Source of the DNA: Gammaproteobacteria bacterium
GTDB taxonomy: Bacteria; Pseudomonadota; Gammaproteobacteria; Pseudomonadales; Halieaceae
Assembly: GCA_030431585.1 (NCBI GenBank)
Contig: JAUIIQ010000012.1
Location: 1-33,343, forward strand
Length of the DNA: 33,343 nt
Direction: 5' to 3'
In this document: positions 1 to 8,379 of the stretch, one piece after another
How the letters are laid out: each line of letters opens with the position of its first letter
Numbering within the stretch: position 1 is the first letter of the stretch
Notes under the pieces: model-generated
Seen by the model: the letters and a program-made list of their open reading frames with translations, nothing else
Told to the model about the DNA's origin: nothing
Database searches by the model: none
Made by a program: the position numbers and the translations under genes

Positions 1-34
1 CCGGCGACTTGGAACGTCACAGGCAGTATAGGTA

Positions 35-196
35 GTGGATAGTGATGTCGAAATGGAAGGAGGAGGCCACGAATGGGGTAAGCCTTCCAAGGGCGTGGAC
101 GTTTGTTTTCAACCGCGGAAGGCTTACCCCATTCGTGGTCTCCGCTTTGTTTGAACGCCTCATTCCCCGCTAATCTGCGATGAACCTTTTTACCTG
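35..196. repeat. Palindromic dispersed repeat, copy A
   Basis: This copy has a long imperfect hairpin: arms 60-88 and 117-145, of which 62-88 and 117-143 match except for one G.T position, with a 28-base loop. A conserved tail follows from about 142 to 196. The same layout recurs at 1275-1465: GTGGATAG, then a GGCCAC start of the left arm, a hairpin, TCCGCTTTGTTTG, ATTCCCCGCTAAT and TGCGATGAACC followed by a T run. Equivalent landmarks are about 162 bases apart in both copies. The left end of this copy is poorly conserved, so its true left boundary is uncertain. It is probably a non-autonomous mobile or REP/MITE-like repeat. No open reading frame of its own is visible. Confidence 0.75.
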
Positions 197-218
197 TAAA
201 ACGATATCAGACTATAAA
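190..218 (+). promoter_or_regulatory. Possible sigma70 promoter for the H1-like gene
   Basis: TTACCT at 190-195 and TATAAA at 213-218 are 17 bases apart. The -10 match is good and the -35 match is weak. The -35 falls in the tail of repeat copy A, so the repeat may contribute to the promoter. If used, the transcript would have a leader of about 180 bases before the start at 403. Bases 219-389 otherwise hold nothing I can name. Confidence 0.3.
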
Positions 219-402
219 AACAGTACTTTTGTGTAATAAACTGCTTCATTCTTCGCTGTTGAACAGTCGCTTCCTTCTTTTGACGGCACACGCAATGCCT
301 TGTTTTAAGTGACTTTTTGTCGCCTGAAGCTGTTGTCAGCCTTGTTTATTGTTGCTATTTTTGGGTTGCGTGACCTGACTAACTATTCCGGAGATGAGCC
401 TC

Positions 403-1218
403 ATGGCAACGGCAAAGAAGAAAGCCACTGCAAAGAAATCGCCCGCTTCTCGCAAGAAAGCGCCTGCAAAAAAACGCCCTGCGGCGAAAAAATCCGCAGC
501 AAAGAAAACAGCACGTGCAAAGAATACGTCTGTTTCGCCGGCTGTAGCGCGTGCCAATGAAGCGCTTGCGAAAGTGCAAAAAGCATTGGACGCTGAAAAG
601 AAATCGTTGGAAGGTGCGCGCAAGAAAGTAGAAGCAGCGCGTAAGAAGGCTGCAAAGAATGCGACCGCGACCAACAAACGTGCTTTGAAAGCTGCACAGA
701 ATGCATCAGCCAAGAGCTCTGCACGTATCAAAGCAATGCGCGAGAAGCTGGCTGACTCCAGGAAGCGTGCTGCAGATGCAGCCGAAGCGGCAAAACTGAA
801 AGCCCTCAAGGTTGCTGCCGATGAGAAAAAACTGGCGCACAAGGCAGAGCTGGCCGCCAAGGCAGAAATCGACAAGGCCAAAGCGCTGGCCAAACATGCC
901 GAGAAGTGGTTGAAGAAACGCGCCCGCGAAGATGGCAAGAAATTGGCCGCGCTGGAAAAGCGTCTGGCTAAACAAATCGCTGCAGCAGAGAAGAAGGCTA
1001 TCGCCAAAGCCAAAGCCGCCGAGAAAAAGGCTGAAGCCAAGGCGCGTGCGGCGGCCAAAAAGATCAAGTCGGCCGTGACCGGTAAGAAATCGACAGCGAA
1101 AAAAGCAGCTCCCAAGAAGAAGGCTGCGCCCAAGAAAAAGGCTGCGCCGAAGAAAAAGGCTGCGCCGAAGAAGAAGGCTGCGCCCAGGAAAAAGTCTGCG
1201 GCAAAAGCGAAAAGCTGA
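403..1218 (+). CDS. Histone H1-like Lys/Ala-rich DNA-binding protein (AlgP-like)
   Basis: A 271-residue, extremely Lys/Ala-rich protein with almost no hydrophobic core. The N-terminal 45 residues are KKx(A/P) repeats. A long charged helical middle follows (about 50-225, with EKK/ARKKA patterns typical of coiled coil). The C-terminal tail contains four exact KKKAAP repeats and a fifth degenerate copy. This composition matches bacterial histone H1-like proteins such as AlgP of Pseudomonas, which bind DNA without strong sequence specificity. I chose the ATG at 403 because GGAG at 390-393 is correctly spaced for it, whereas the in-frame ATG at 394 directly abuts that GGAG. The gene is monocistronic: a terminator follows 24 bases after the stop. 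A long antisense frame across it is a by-product of its low-complexity codons. The family call is strong; a specific regulatory target cannot be inferred. Confidence 0.85.
   Translation: MATAKKKATAKKSPASRKKAPAKKRPAAKKSAAKKTARAKNTSVSPAVARANEALAKVQKALDAEKKSLEGARKKVEAARKKAAKNATATNKRALKAAQNASAKSSARIKAMREKLADSRKRAADAAEAAKLKALKVAADEKKLAHKAELAAKAEIDKAKALAKHAEKWLKKRAREDGKKLAALEKRLAKQIAAAEKKAIAKAKAAEKKAEAKARAAAKKIKSAVTGKKSTAKKAAPKKKAAPKKKAAPKKKAAPKKKAAPRKKSAAKAKS
1114..1203 (+). repeat. Five tandem 18-bp units in the H1-like gene tail
   Basis: Four consecutive 18-base units encode KKKAAP (1114-1131, 1132-1149, 1150-1167, 1168-1185). A fifth, diverged unit encodes RKKSAA (1186-1203). The units differ only at synonymous positions such as AAG/AAA and CCC/CCG. 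In-frame tandem repeats of this kind can change copy number by slippage without breaking the frame. Confidence 0.9.
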
Positions 1219-1242
1219 AACAGACCCTGAGGGGTAGTAGAG

Positions 1243-1274
1243 CCCGCTACCAGAAATGGCAGCGGGTTTTTTTT
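1243..1274 (+). terminator. Rho-independent terminator of the H1-like gene
   Basis: CCCGCT at 1243-1248 pairs with AGCGGG at 1261-1266, with additional CC/GG pairing inside, followed by eight T residues (1267-1274). It lies 24 bases after the stop codon. Repeat copy B starts immediately after the T run. Confidence 0.85.
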
Positions 1275-1465
1275 GGCTCTTCGGATATTAGCGAAGTTGC
1301 TTGGTGGATAGACACTCTCCAGCTGAGCGGCCACTGCAATCGTGGTATGCCCCCGGGCGGTCGACCCCCCTTTGACTCCCTTTCGGGGGTATACCACGAT
1401 GGTGTTGTCCGCTTTGTTTGCATGCCGGATTCCCCGCTAATTTGCGATGAACCCTTTTTCCCTGC
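1275..1465. repeat. Palindromic dispersed repeat, copy B, with candidate terminal inverted repeats
   Basis: The core hairpin has arms 1339-1354 and 1385-1400 with a single G.T position, and weaker pairing extends outwards to 1327 and 1412. The tail from about 1409 to 1465 is nearly identical to the tail of copy A. The outer ends look like terminal inverted repeats: GGCTCTTCGGATATTAGCG at 1275-1293 and the complement of 1435-1453 match at 15 of 19 positions. No transposase is encoded, so a MITE-like element is the simplest reading. It fills the gap between the convergent H1-like and mobA genes. Confidence 0.7.
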
Positions 1466-1488
1466 GCATACGTCTGTGGCCCGACTGA

Positions 1489-2094
1489 CTAGGTGTTGGC
1501 AGCAGGTGCTATGTCATTAACGTTGAGAAACTGGCCTTCATTTTCCTCAATGCAAACCGGTATGGCGCCGACCTCCTGATACCATTCCCTTACTGCACGC
1601 CGCCCACTGTCCAGAAAGGTGACAATGCTGTGCAGGGAAGATGTGCGTATCAACGCGCAGAGATATTGGTGGCCACTGGGGCTTTTAGCGTAACTGACCT
1701 GCAGGCGCGGATTGTCCCGCAGTGGCGGTGCCAGACGCGTAGCAAGGTCCAATGGCAGCAGCGGCATGTCGCAGGGCACCACCAGCACCATCTCGTGGCG
1801 CAGTAGCGGGCAGGCGGCTTCCAGCCCCGCCAGTGGTCCCTGGTAACCCGTGCGGCTGTCGGCAGATGTAATGGGCGCCAGCGCTGCGTAAACATCGCGG
1901 TTGCGGTTGCAGCTTATGTACAGCGTATCGACCTGCGGCTGTACGCGCTCTATTACGTGTTCTATCAGTCGTCTCCCCCGCCAGGGAAGCAGGCCCTTGT
2001 CCTCTCCGCCAGCGCGGCGCCCCTCGCCACCGGCGAGGATCAGTGCGGAAAGGCCTGGTTGCTGAGGTCTGGCAGTAGTTGGTAAATCACCCAT
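1489..2094 (-). CDS. mobA: Molybdenum cofactor guanylyltransferase MobA
   Basis: This 201-residue cytoplasmic enzyme transfers GMP from GTP to molybdopterin-Mo, forming the bis-MGD cofactor of DMSO-reductase-family enzymes. The N-terminal nucleotide-binding signature is clear (residues 17-36: LILAGG, GRRAGG, then DKGLL), where the usual GRRMGG has Ala in place of Met. Other family features are GPLAGLEAA, the metal-binding region VVPCDMPLL, and a C-terminal FLNVND-type segment. The length is close to E. coli MobA. The ATG at 2094 has GGGAAG upstream on the minus strand with normal spacing. It is divergent from tsaB. No other molybdopterin genes are visible here. Confidence 0.92.
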   Translation of the reverse strand: MGDLPTTARPQQPGLSALILAGGEGRRAGGEDKGLLPWRGRRLIEHVIERVQPQVDTLYISCNRNRDVYAALAPITSADSRTGYQGPLAGLEAACPLLRHEMVLVVPCDMPLLPLDLATRLAPPLRDNPRLQVSYAKSPSGHQYLCALIRTSSLHSIVTFLDSGRRAVREWYQEVGAIPVCIEENEGQFLNVNDIAPAANT

Positions 2095-2173
2095 GCGACG
2101 TTTCTTCCCTGAGCTTGCGTGTGGGATACTAGCACCTTTAGATCAAGCTGCGGCTGCAGGCACGCATATCACC

Positions 2174-2884
2174 ATGAACGTAATCCTCGCCATTGAGACT
2201 GCAACGGACGCCTGTTCCGTTGCCCTGGTTGGCCCCGAAACCGTAGCCCAGTGTTATGAAATCGCACCGCGGCAACACAGTCAGCGCATTTTCAGCATGC
2301 TGGACGAGGTGCTTCCCGGTGGCGGGTTGCCAGCACATGGCGTGGAAGCCATAGCCTACGGCTGCGGCCCCGGGTCATTTACGGGATTGCGTATCGCTGC
2401 CAGTGCCGTTCAGGGCCTTGCCTACGCCACTGGCCTGCCTGCGATACCTGTTTCCACCCTGGCAGCACAGGTTCAGACGGCATATCGTCTGGGTCATCTG
2501 GAGTCGGGGCAGAGCGTGTTCAGCGCACTGGATGCGCGCATTGGTGAGGTCTATTTTGCCTGGTTCACGGTAGATGAGGCAGGGGTGACAGCGCTCACGG
2601 CGGCGCAGGCAGCAAAGCCCGGTGCTGTGTCTGTGCCAGATGGCGTCAGTTGTGCCGTCGGTATAGGCAGCGGATGCCGGTTTCTGGATGACATGCCAGC
2701 GCCCGTGCAGGGGCTTATAACGGGTGCAATGGCCGATATCCTGCCGCAGGCGCGCGATCTTGTTCCTCTGGCCAGAATGGTCGCAGCCACCGGCGGCACG
2801 CAGTCAGCGAGGCAGGTACAGCCAGTATACGTTCGCGATGAAGTGAGCTGGAAGAAGCTTTCCGAGCAGGGCAAGCAGGCGTGA
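2174..2884 (+). CDS. tsaB: tRNA threonylcarbamoyladenosine synthesis protein TsaB
   Basis: A 236-residue, ASKHA-fold partner of TsaD in the TsaBDE complex, which makes t6A37 on ANN-decoding tRNAs. The N-terminus begins ILAIETATDACSVAL. The family hallmark GPGSFTGLRIA is present, preceded by AYGCGPGS. I chose the ATG at 2174 because conserved family sequence starts there; an in-frame ATG at 2093 would add 27 residues unlike the family and would overlap the mobA start. The Shine-Dalgarno sequence is weak. The stop overlaps the GTG start of uppP by four bases (GTGA), so the two genes are probably translationally coupled. Confidence 0.93.
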   Translation: MNVILAIETATDACSVALVGPETVAQCYEIAPRQHSQRIFSMLDEVLPGGGLPAHGVEAIAYGCGPGSFTGLRIAASAVQGLAYATGLPAIPVSTLAAQVQTAYRLGHLESGQSVFSALDARIGEVYFAWFTVDEAGVTALTAAQAAKPGAVSVPDGVSCAVGIGSGCRFLDDMPAPVQGLITGAMADILPQARDLVPLARMVAATGGTQSARQVQPVYVRDEVSWKKLSEQGKQA

Positions 2885-3687
2885 TCGACTGGTTCCAGGC
2901 ATGTGTCCTTGCTGTTATCCAGGGGCTCACCGAGTTCCTGCCTATCTCCAGCTCCGCGCACCTGGTGATACCTTCGCTCGCGCTGGGTTGGCCTGATCAG
3001 GGTCTGGCTTTCGACGTGGCTGTGCATGTAGGCACTCTCGCAGCTGTGGTTTTCTACTACCGACATGATTTGTTGACTATCAGCAGGAGCTGGCTGCAAT
3101 CGCTAACCGGTGGCGGCGCCACAGCGGACAGCCGCATAGTCTGGTATTTGTTGCTGGCTTCGATCCCTGCCGGGCTGGTTGGTGTTCTGCAGGGTGATTA
3201 TATTGAAGCGCATGCGCGCACTTTACCGGTCATCGCCACAACCACGCTGTTGTTCGGCCTGCTGTTGGGTTACGCGGACCGTTACGCACAGCACAAACCC
3301 GGCAGTCGGCCGGTAGATCTTACCGTGGCTGTGTTGATCGGGTTGGCGCAGGCACTGGCCCCTGTGCCGGGTGTCTCCCGCTCCGGAGCAACCATTACTG
3401 CGGCACTGCTGCTCAATTTGAGTCGCCATGACGCCGCGCGGTTTTCATTTCTGTTGTCTATTCCCGTAATCGGCGGAGCCGGCGTATTGAAAACCTGGGA
3501 TCTGGCGCAGGGCGCAGCGCCGGTAGCGTGGTCGATGATGACAGTCGCGGCGCTGATCTCTGGAGTCACTGCGTACCTGTGCATTGCCCTGTTTCTGCGC
3601 CTGTTGGATCGGGTAGGCATGATGCCGTTCGTATACTATCGAATCGCGCTTGCAGCGCTGCTGTATGTAGTCTGGCTCGCTTACTAG
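2881..3687 (+). CDS. uppP: Undecaprenyl-diphosphatase UppP (BacA)
   Basis: A 268-residue, polytopic inner-membrane phosphatase that recycles undecaprenyl pyrophosphate to the monophosphate carrier lipid for peptidoglycan and other envelope polymers. The (E/Q)xxxE motif is present as Q14-GLT-E18, followed by FLPISSSAH. The second catalytic motif PGVSRSGATI includes Arg167. The rest is a series of hydrophobic segments, as expected for the family. The start is GTG at 2881, overlapping the tsaB stop. Nothing obvious, in particular no intrinsic terminator, is seen in the 82 bases before apeB. Confidence 0.95.
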   Translation: MIDWFQACVLAVIQGLTEFLPISSSAHLVIPSLALGWPDQGLAFDVAVHVGTLAAVVFYYRHDLLTISRSWLQSLTGGGATADSRIVWYLLLASIPAGLVGVLQGDYIEAHARTLPVIATTTLLFGLLLGYADRYAQHKPGSRPVDLTVAVLIGLAQALAPVPGVSRSGATITAALLLNLSRHDAARFSFLLSIPVIGGAGVLKTWDLAQGAAPVAWSMMTVAALISGVTAYLCIALFLRLLDRVGMMPFVYYRIALAALLYVVWLAY

Positions 3688-3769
3688 TCAGGATTTATCA
3701 GGCCAGGCTGCACCGCTTTTATGCTACGCAGATGGCCAACGCTCAACTGAGTAACAAGAGGAAAACAGT

Positions 3770-5107
3770 ATGTCCGATCAGGACGCCTTCAACGCTGGAT
3801 TGTGCGATTTCCTGTCTCGCGCCACCACGCCCTTTCATGCCGTAGCCACTATGGTTGAACAGCTGGAGGAGGCGGGTTTCACGCGGCTGGCAGAGGATGA
3901 GGACTGGTCACTGCAGGCCGGCGGCCGGTATTTTGTTACCCGTAACGGCAGCTCCCTTATCGCTTTCGGTCTGGGTACGCGGGCGCCGGCCAGCGAAGGC
4001 CTGCGCATGGTCGGGGCACACACCGACAGCCCCTGCCTGATGATCAAGCCCACCCCTGAGAGGCAGCAGCATGGCTATTTTCAACTGGGGGTGGAAGTCT
4101 ATGGTGGCGCCCTGCTCAATCCCTGGTTCGATCGTGATTTGTCTATCGCCGGTAGAGTCAGCTATCAGGGAAGTGATGGAATGTTGCACACAGCCCTGAT
4201 TGATTTTCGTGACCCGGTTGCAGTGATACCCAGTCTGGCGATACACCTGGATCGCGAGGCCAACAGTAGTCGCACCGTTAACCCACAGAAAGATATTCCG
4301 CCGCTGCTTTGCCAGCTCCCCGCAGATGAGAAGGGCGACTTTCGTGAACTGTTGCGCGAACAATTATTGCGTGAACATCCGGGCTGCGCAGTCGACAAGG
4401 TACTGGATTATGAACTCTGCCTGTATGATACGCAGGCCGCTGCCATCGTTGGCTTGCGCCGTGATTTCATCGCCTCTGCCCGTCTCGACAACCTGCTGAG
4501 TTGTTATACCGGCTTACGGGCTCTTCTTGGCTGGGACAGCAAGACGAGTGCACTGTTAGTGTGCAATGACCACGAGGAGGTAGGTTCACAGTCCGCCTCC
4601 GGAGCCAATGGCCCGTTTCTTTCCTCTGTGCTGCAACGCATAGCTGCGGGCCGCGAGGAGTATGCCGCCTTGACCGAGCGATCGATGATGATTTCGGCTG
4701 ATAATGCCCACGGTATACATCCCAACTTTGCGGACCGGCATGACGAAAACCATGGTCCGAAGTTGAATGGCGGTCCTGTGCTGAAGATCAATGCCAACCA
4801 GCGCTATGCGTCCAATAGTGAAACGTCTGGCCTGTTCCGGATGCTGGCGGCAGATGAAGGTGTACCGCTGCAGTCGTTTGTTGTGCGCACGGACATGGCC
4901 TGTGGCAGTACGATAGGCCCCATTACTGCAGCGGGGGTGGGGGTCAAGACTCTGGATATAGGGGTCCCCACCTTCGCCATGCATTCTATTCGGGAATTGG
5001 CCGGCACTGCCGATGCCAGCAACCTGGCTCGTCTCCTGACGCGCTTCTACAATTTCGGCGGCAGACTGGGCGCTGAAATACAAGGAATTAACCGAACAGG
5101 ACACTAG
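3770..5107 (+). CDS. apeB: M18 family aminopeptidase ApeB
   Basis: A 445-residue, cytosolic, zinc-dependent aminopeptidase of the M18 (aspartyl aminopeptidase) family, which forms dodecamers in characterised members. Metal-binding and catalytic motifs are all visible: VGAHTDSP (His84), ARLDNLLS, the acidic pair in [19 protein letters not shown], and the late His in FAMHSIREL. The length is normal. The start is supported by AAGAGG ten bases upstream. The next gene follows after 11 bases, so the two are likely cotranscribed. Confidence 0.93.
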   Translation: MSDQDAFNAGLCDFLSRATTPFHAVATMVEQLEEAGFTRLAEDEDWSLQAGGRYFVTRNGSSLIAFGLGTRAPASEGLRMVGAHTDSPCLMIKPTPERQQHGYFQLGVEVYGGALLNPWFDRDLSIAGRVSYQGSDGMLHTALIDFRDPVAVIPSLAIHLDREANSSRTVNPQKDIPPLLCQLPADEKGDFRELLREQLLREHPGCAVDKVLDYELCLYDTQAAAIVGLRRDFIASARLDNLLSCYTGLRALLGWDSKTSALLVCNDHEEVGSQSASGANGPFLSSVLQRIAAGREEYAALTERSMMISADNAHGIHPNFADRHDENHGPKLNGGPVLKINANQRYASNSETSGLFRMLAADEGVPLQSFVVRTDMACGSTIGPITAAGVGVKTLDIGVPTFAMHSIRELAGTADASNLARLLTRFYNFGGRLGAEIQGINRTGH

Positions 5108-5118
5108 CTGACCGCGCT

Positions 5119-6234
5119 GTGCGAGCCTTACTTCTGTCTGCCTACGCGGCCCAGAGCCATCGCTACTGGCAAGAGGGGCTGCAGCAGATATTCATCGATT
5201 GGGAATGGATCCAGTTGGAACTGCCCCCGCGGCATTTCAGTTGGCGCGTGCGCGGTAACCCGCTGTACTGGAGTATTGCCGAGCGCGAACGGCTGCAGGC
5301 TGACTGGGATGTAGTGGTGGCAACGTCCATGGTCGATCTGGCCACTCTGCGAGGCCTGGTGCCGTCGCTCGGCTCTGTGCCTGCGCTGTTGTATTTTCAT
5401 GAGAACCAGTTCGAGTACCCGGTTAATCACCAGCAGCACAGCCTGTTGGAAGCGCAAATGGTCAGTCTTTACGCGGCACTGGCCGCTACCATTATCGTTT
5501 TCAATTCCGCGTATAACCGCGACACCTTTCTCGCCGGGGTCAGCTCGCTGCTGGCACGGTTACCGGACAGGGTGCCAGCGGGCGTGGTTAGTTTGCTGGC
5601 ACAGAAAGCACAAGTGCTGCCCGTCCCGTTGCTGCCCGCACCGGCTGGCGCCAGCAGCAGAAAATGGTTTTCGAGCGGTTCATCAGCCCCGCTGCGCCTG
5701 CTCTGGAGCGCTCGCTTTGAGCACGACAAGGGAGGGGAGAATCTGGCTTTGCTGCTGGCAGAACTGGAGCGGGCCGGCCTGCACTATGAGATTGCCATAA
5801 CCGGGCAGCAGTTTCGCAATACGCCGGCCATCTTCAGCGACATCCAGACCCGTTATGCGCATCGCCTGGTGCATTTCGGGTATATTCAGGACGTGGCAGA
5901 CTACCGGGCACTGCAAGGTGAGGCAGATGTGGTCGTCTCCACGGCACTGCATGAGTTTCAGGGCCTGGCGGTGATGGAGGCTGTGGCCGCGGGTTGTGTT
6001 CCGGTAGTGCCAGACCGGCTTGCTTACCGTGAACTTTACCCGCGTGAATATCGCTACTCATCGCTACCAGGGTCCCCCCGGGAAGAGGCCAGTGGCGCTG
6101 CCGCGCTTATTCTTGCAATGGCGTCATCCCTGCCGCCTGCCCCGGACATGTCCGGCTTCACCGTGGCCGGCCTGAAACCGCGGTATCGTGATACCCTTTC
6201 GGAGCTGCAGGATAGCCAGTCCCTGCCAAGCTAG
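5119..6234 (+). CDS. tRNA-queuosine alpha-mannosyltransferase-like glycosyltransferase (DUF3524)
   Basis: A 371-residue GT4-type enzyme with an N-terminal DUF3524 domain (about 1-175). It shares signature segments with animal GTDC1/QTMAN, the enzyme that mannosylates queuosine in tRNA-Asp: an early SHRYW, FSWRVR followed by NPLYW (40-51), and [10 protein letters not shown] (93-102) followed by a VFNSAYN-type segment. The C-terminal GT-B half has the EX7E donor-site pattern (Glu279 and Glu287, in [10 protein letters not shown]) and ends near AYRELYP. The start is GTG, 11 bases after apeB. By homology it should glycosylate queuosine-modified tRNA, but the acceptor and sugar in bacteria are inferred. 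Adjacency to trpS and proximity to tsaB agree with a translation theme but do not prove it. Confidence 0.8.
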   Translation: MRALLLSAYAAQSHRYWQEGLQQIFIDWEWIQLELPPRHFSWRVRGNPLYWSIAERERLQADWDVVVATSMVDLATLRGLVPSLGSVPALLYFHENQFEYPVNHQQHSLLEAQMVSLYAALAATIIVFNSAYNRDTFLAGVSSLLARLPDRVPAGVVSLLAQKAQVLPVPLLPAPAGASSRKWFSSGSSAPLRLLWSARFEHDKGGENLALLLAELERAGLHYEIAITGQQFRNTPAIFSDIQTRYAHRLVHFGYIQDVADYRALQGEADVVVSTALHEFQGLAVMEAVAAGCVPVVPDRLAYRELYPREYRYSSLPGSPREEASGAAALILAMASSLPPAPDMSGFTVAGLKPRYRDTLSELQDSQSLPS

Positions 6235-6254
6235 GTATCATTGGCGGCTTTTTT
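6223..6254 (+). terminator. Weak terminator or attenuator just before trpS
   Basis: CTGCCAA at 6223-6229 can pair with TTGGCGG at 6241-6247 (one T.G wobble), followed by GC and a run of six T residues ending at 6254. The stem overlaps the end of the glycosyltransferase gene and finishes just before the trpS ribosome-binding site (GGAAGGA near 6260). It may end the upstream transcript or attenuate trpS. The stem is only seven pairs with an 11-base loop. Confidence 0.4.
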
Positions 6255-6271
6255 CAGGTGGAAGGATCTAC

Positions 6272-7279
6272 ATGTCCAAACAACGTGTTCTCACTGGTAT
6301 AACGACCACGGGTACGCCCCATCTGGGCAACTATGTGGGCGCGATCCGGCCCTCGATTGAAGCGTCTCGCGACGAGACTCTGGATTCTTTCTTTTTCCTT
6401 GCCGATTATCACGCACTGATCAAATGTCACGATCCGGCTGTGGTGCGCCAGTCCACCAAAGAAATCGCGGCTACCTGGCTGGCACTGGGGCTGGATACGG
6501 ACAAAGCCCTTTTCTATCGGCAGTCAGATATCCCCGAGATCCCCGAGCTCACCTGGGTGCTCAATTGCAACGCCGCAAAAGGCCTGATGAATCGCGCTCA
6601 TGCCTATAAGGCAGCGGTACAGGCCAACGAGGAGGCGGGTGAAGACCCCGATTACGCGGTGACCATGGGCCTGTTCAGCTACCCGGTGCTGATGGCCGCC
6701 GACATACTTATGTTTAACGCGCAGCAAATTCCCGTCGGGCGTGACCAGATCCAGCATGTGGAGATGGCTCGCGATATCGCCGCCAGGTTCAACCATAATT
6801 TTGCTGAGCTGTTCACGCTACCTGAGGCGGTCGTGGACGACAGTGTGGCCGTCTTGCAAGGTCTGGACGGACGCAAGATGTCCAAAAGTTACAACAATAC
6901 CATCCCCCTGTTCCTGCCCGAAAAACAGCTGCGCAAACACATCAACAAGATCAAGACGAACTTGTTGGAGCCCGGTGAGCCCAAAGACCCGGATAGCTCC
7001 ACCGTGTTCCAGATATGGGCGGCCTTCGCCGATGCTTCGGAGACCGCGCGTATGCGTCAGGCCTTCGAAAACGGTATCGCCTGGGGCGAAGCGAAGAAAC
7101 AACTTTTCGAACTGATAAACGCGCGGCTTGTTGAAGCCCGTGACTGTTACAACCGTTTAATGAACGACCCGGCACACATTGAAAGCGAGCTGCAAAAAGG
7201 TGCCGAACGTGCACGCCAGTACAGTGCTCCGCTGATGCGCAGGATCCGTGACGCCGTCGGCATCTCGCCTATTGTCTGA
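6272..7279 (+). CDS. trpS: Tryptophanyl-tRNA synthetase
   Basis: A 335-residue class Ic aminoacyl-tRNA synthetase that charges tRNA-Trp. The HIGH-equivalent is TPHLGN near residues 12-17. The signature KMSKS is at 202-206 (GRKMSKS). [10 protein letters not shown], a family hallmark, is also present. The ATG at 6272 has a strong GGAAGGA ribosome-binding site; an in-frame ATG at 6188 lies inside the preceding gene and is not needed. The length matches E. coli TrpS. It is convergent with the DUF481 gene. Confidence 0.97.
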   Translation: MSKQRVLTGITTTGTPHLGNYVGAIRPSIEASRDETLDSFFFLADYHALIKCHDPAVVRQSTKEIAATWLALGLDTDKALFYRQSDIPEIPELTWVLNCNAAKGLMNRAHAYKAAVQANEEAGEDPDYAVTMGLFSYPVLMAADILMFNAQQIPVGRDQIQHVEMARDIAARFNHNFAELFTLPEAVVDDSVAVLQGLDGRKMSKSYNNTIPLFLPEKQLRKHINKIKTNLLEPGEPKDPDSSTVFQIWAAFADASETARMRQAFENGIAWGEAKKQLFELINARLVEARDCYNRLMNDPAHIESELQKGAERARQYSAPLMRRIRDAVGISPIV

Positions 7280-7308
7280 ACCGCGGCGCACCTGGCTGCA
7301 GCTGCCTG

Positions 7309-8337
7309 TTAGTAGGTCCAGCCGACGCCGGTGGTAATGGCGTAGTCGACGTTGTTATCGTTTTCCGCTTCATTGTCGGCCGTGACCCAGGCAGTTACGT
7401 CCCAGTAAAGGTCTTCTATGAGTTCCCAGCGTATGCGCAGGTTGCCGTCTCCGCGCACACGACCGGCATCAGTGAGGCTGGGATAGAGGCTGAAGTTGAT
7501 ATCGACGTTGAGTTCTGGTGTATTGAATTTCCAGGTAGAGTAGGTTGTGGACAGGAACAGCTCCACATCCTCGTTGGTGCTCTCTCCCCTGAATCGCTCC
7601 GTAATCACCTGCAGCCCTGTCGTGCCGGTCAGGCGGCTCCGGTGCGTATCGACAAAATAGCGGCCAAGTCCCGCGCCCACGCCTATACGCCGGGTGAGTC
7701 CCAGCTCATCATTGTCCTCGTAGTTGGCGAATAATGAGCGATACAGACCTGCACGGTTGTTGCCCCAGTTGGTGCGGTTAATGTCAAAGCGGCTGCTCTG
7801 GTTCCGCTCGTCGTTTGAATTGACGATATCGCTTCTGCCGTTGAAGGTATTGCGAGAACTCTCGTCCTCATAGCTGATCTCGGTATTGAGAGACACCTGA
7901 CCCACACTGCTGGCCTTGGTGTAGGAGAAGGTGGTTGCCAGGTAGATATCGAGACGTTCAAGGAAGCTGTCTTCTATGGGGCGCAGTTCCACGACCTGCA
8001 ACCATTCCAGTGTGTGCTTGCCGTAAATATCAACGAGTTCAATCTGGCCTGGACGGCCTGACTCTGCGAATGAGCCGAACATACGTTCGCCATCACTCAG
8101 GCGTACTTCATAGTGATAGCCGCTCTGGATGGAGGCAATTTCCGGCCACTCTATATTGAGAGTGCCCATCGCGTCCGTTTTGAATTGCAGGATGCCCCCC
8201 AGCAGCGAGACCACCTCACCGGTGATCTTGTCTCCGTTGTACATTCTGACAACGTCCGTCTTGGGCTTGGCCAGCGCCAGTGGACTGGCCAGTGCGGCCG
8301 TAAGAAGAAGGATGACCATTACTTGCTTGTCTAACAC
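7309..8337 (-). CDS. Exported DUF481 outer-membrane beta-barrel protein
   Basis: 342 residues with a Sec signal peptide (hydrophobic stretch 7-23, probable cleavage after LALA). An N-terminal beta-rich region (about 28-115) has two similar segments, NGDKITGEV and SDGERMFGSF, resembling small SH3/LSm-like barrels. The C-terminal DUF481 domain has alternating beta strands and ends in GWTY, an aromatic terminus typical of outer-membrane barrels. The start is GTG at 8337, preceded by GAGG. The ATG at 8319 would still leave a signal peptide but has no ribosome-binding site. The function is unknown; DUF481 proteins are usually salt-stress or envelope associated. It diverges from the sensor kinase. 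Confidence 0.85.
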   Translation of the reverse strand: MLDKQVMVILLLTAALASPLALAKPKTDVVRMYNGDKITGEVVSLLGGILQFKTDAMGTLNIEWPEIASIQSGYHYEVRLSDGERMFGSFAESGRPGQIELVDIYGKHTLEWLQVVELRPIEDSFLERLDIYLATTFSYTKASSVGQVSLNTEISYEDESSRNTFNGRSDIVNSNDERNQSSRFDINRTNWGNNRAGLYRSLFANYEDNDELGLTRRIGVGAGLGRYFVDTHRSRLTGTTGLQVITERFRGESTNEDVELFLSTTYSTWKFNTPELNVDINFSLYPSLTDAGRVRGDGNLRIRWELIEDLYWDVTAWVTADNEAENDNNVDYAITTGVGWTY

Positions 8338-8379
8338 ACGGGGCCTCGCCGGGTACGATCTGGTAGCTGCGGGTTTATA

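Noticed and set aside
60-145. CRISPR array or integron attC site
   Set aside because: There is one hairpin per copy, no regularly spaced direct repeats with spacers, no attC core sites, and no cas or integrase gene.
336-1397. Long minus-strand reading frame opposite the H1-like gene
   Set aside because: Its Phe/Ala-rich translation is the antisense of Lys/Ala codons. The plus strand has a ribosome-binding site and terminator and gives a recognised composition.
2093-2173. Upstream ATG for tsaB
   Set aside because: The added residues are not family-like, and the start would overlap the mobA start codon. Conserved sequence begins at 2174.
5119-6234. Lipopolysaccharide or capsule glycosyltransferase
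   Set aside because: The N-terminal DUF3524/GTDC1-type segments and the absence of other polysaccharide genes argue against this reading.
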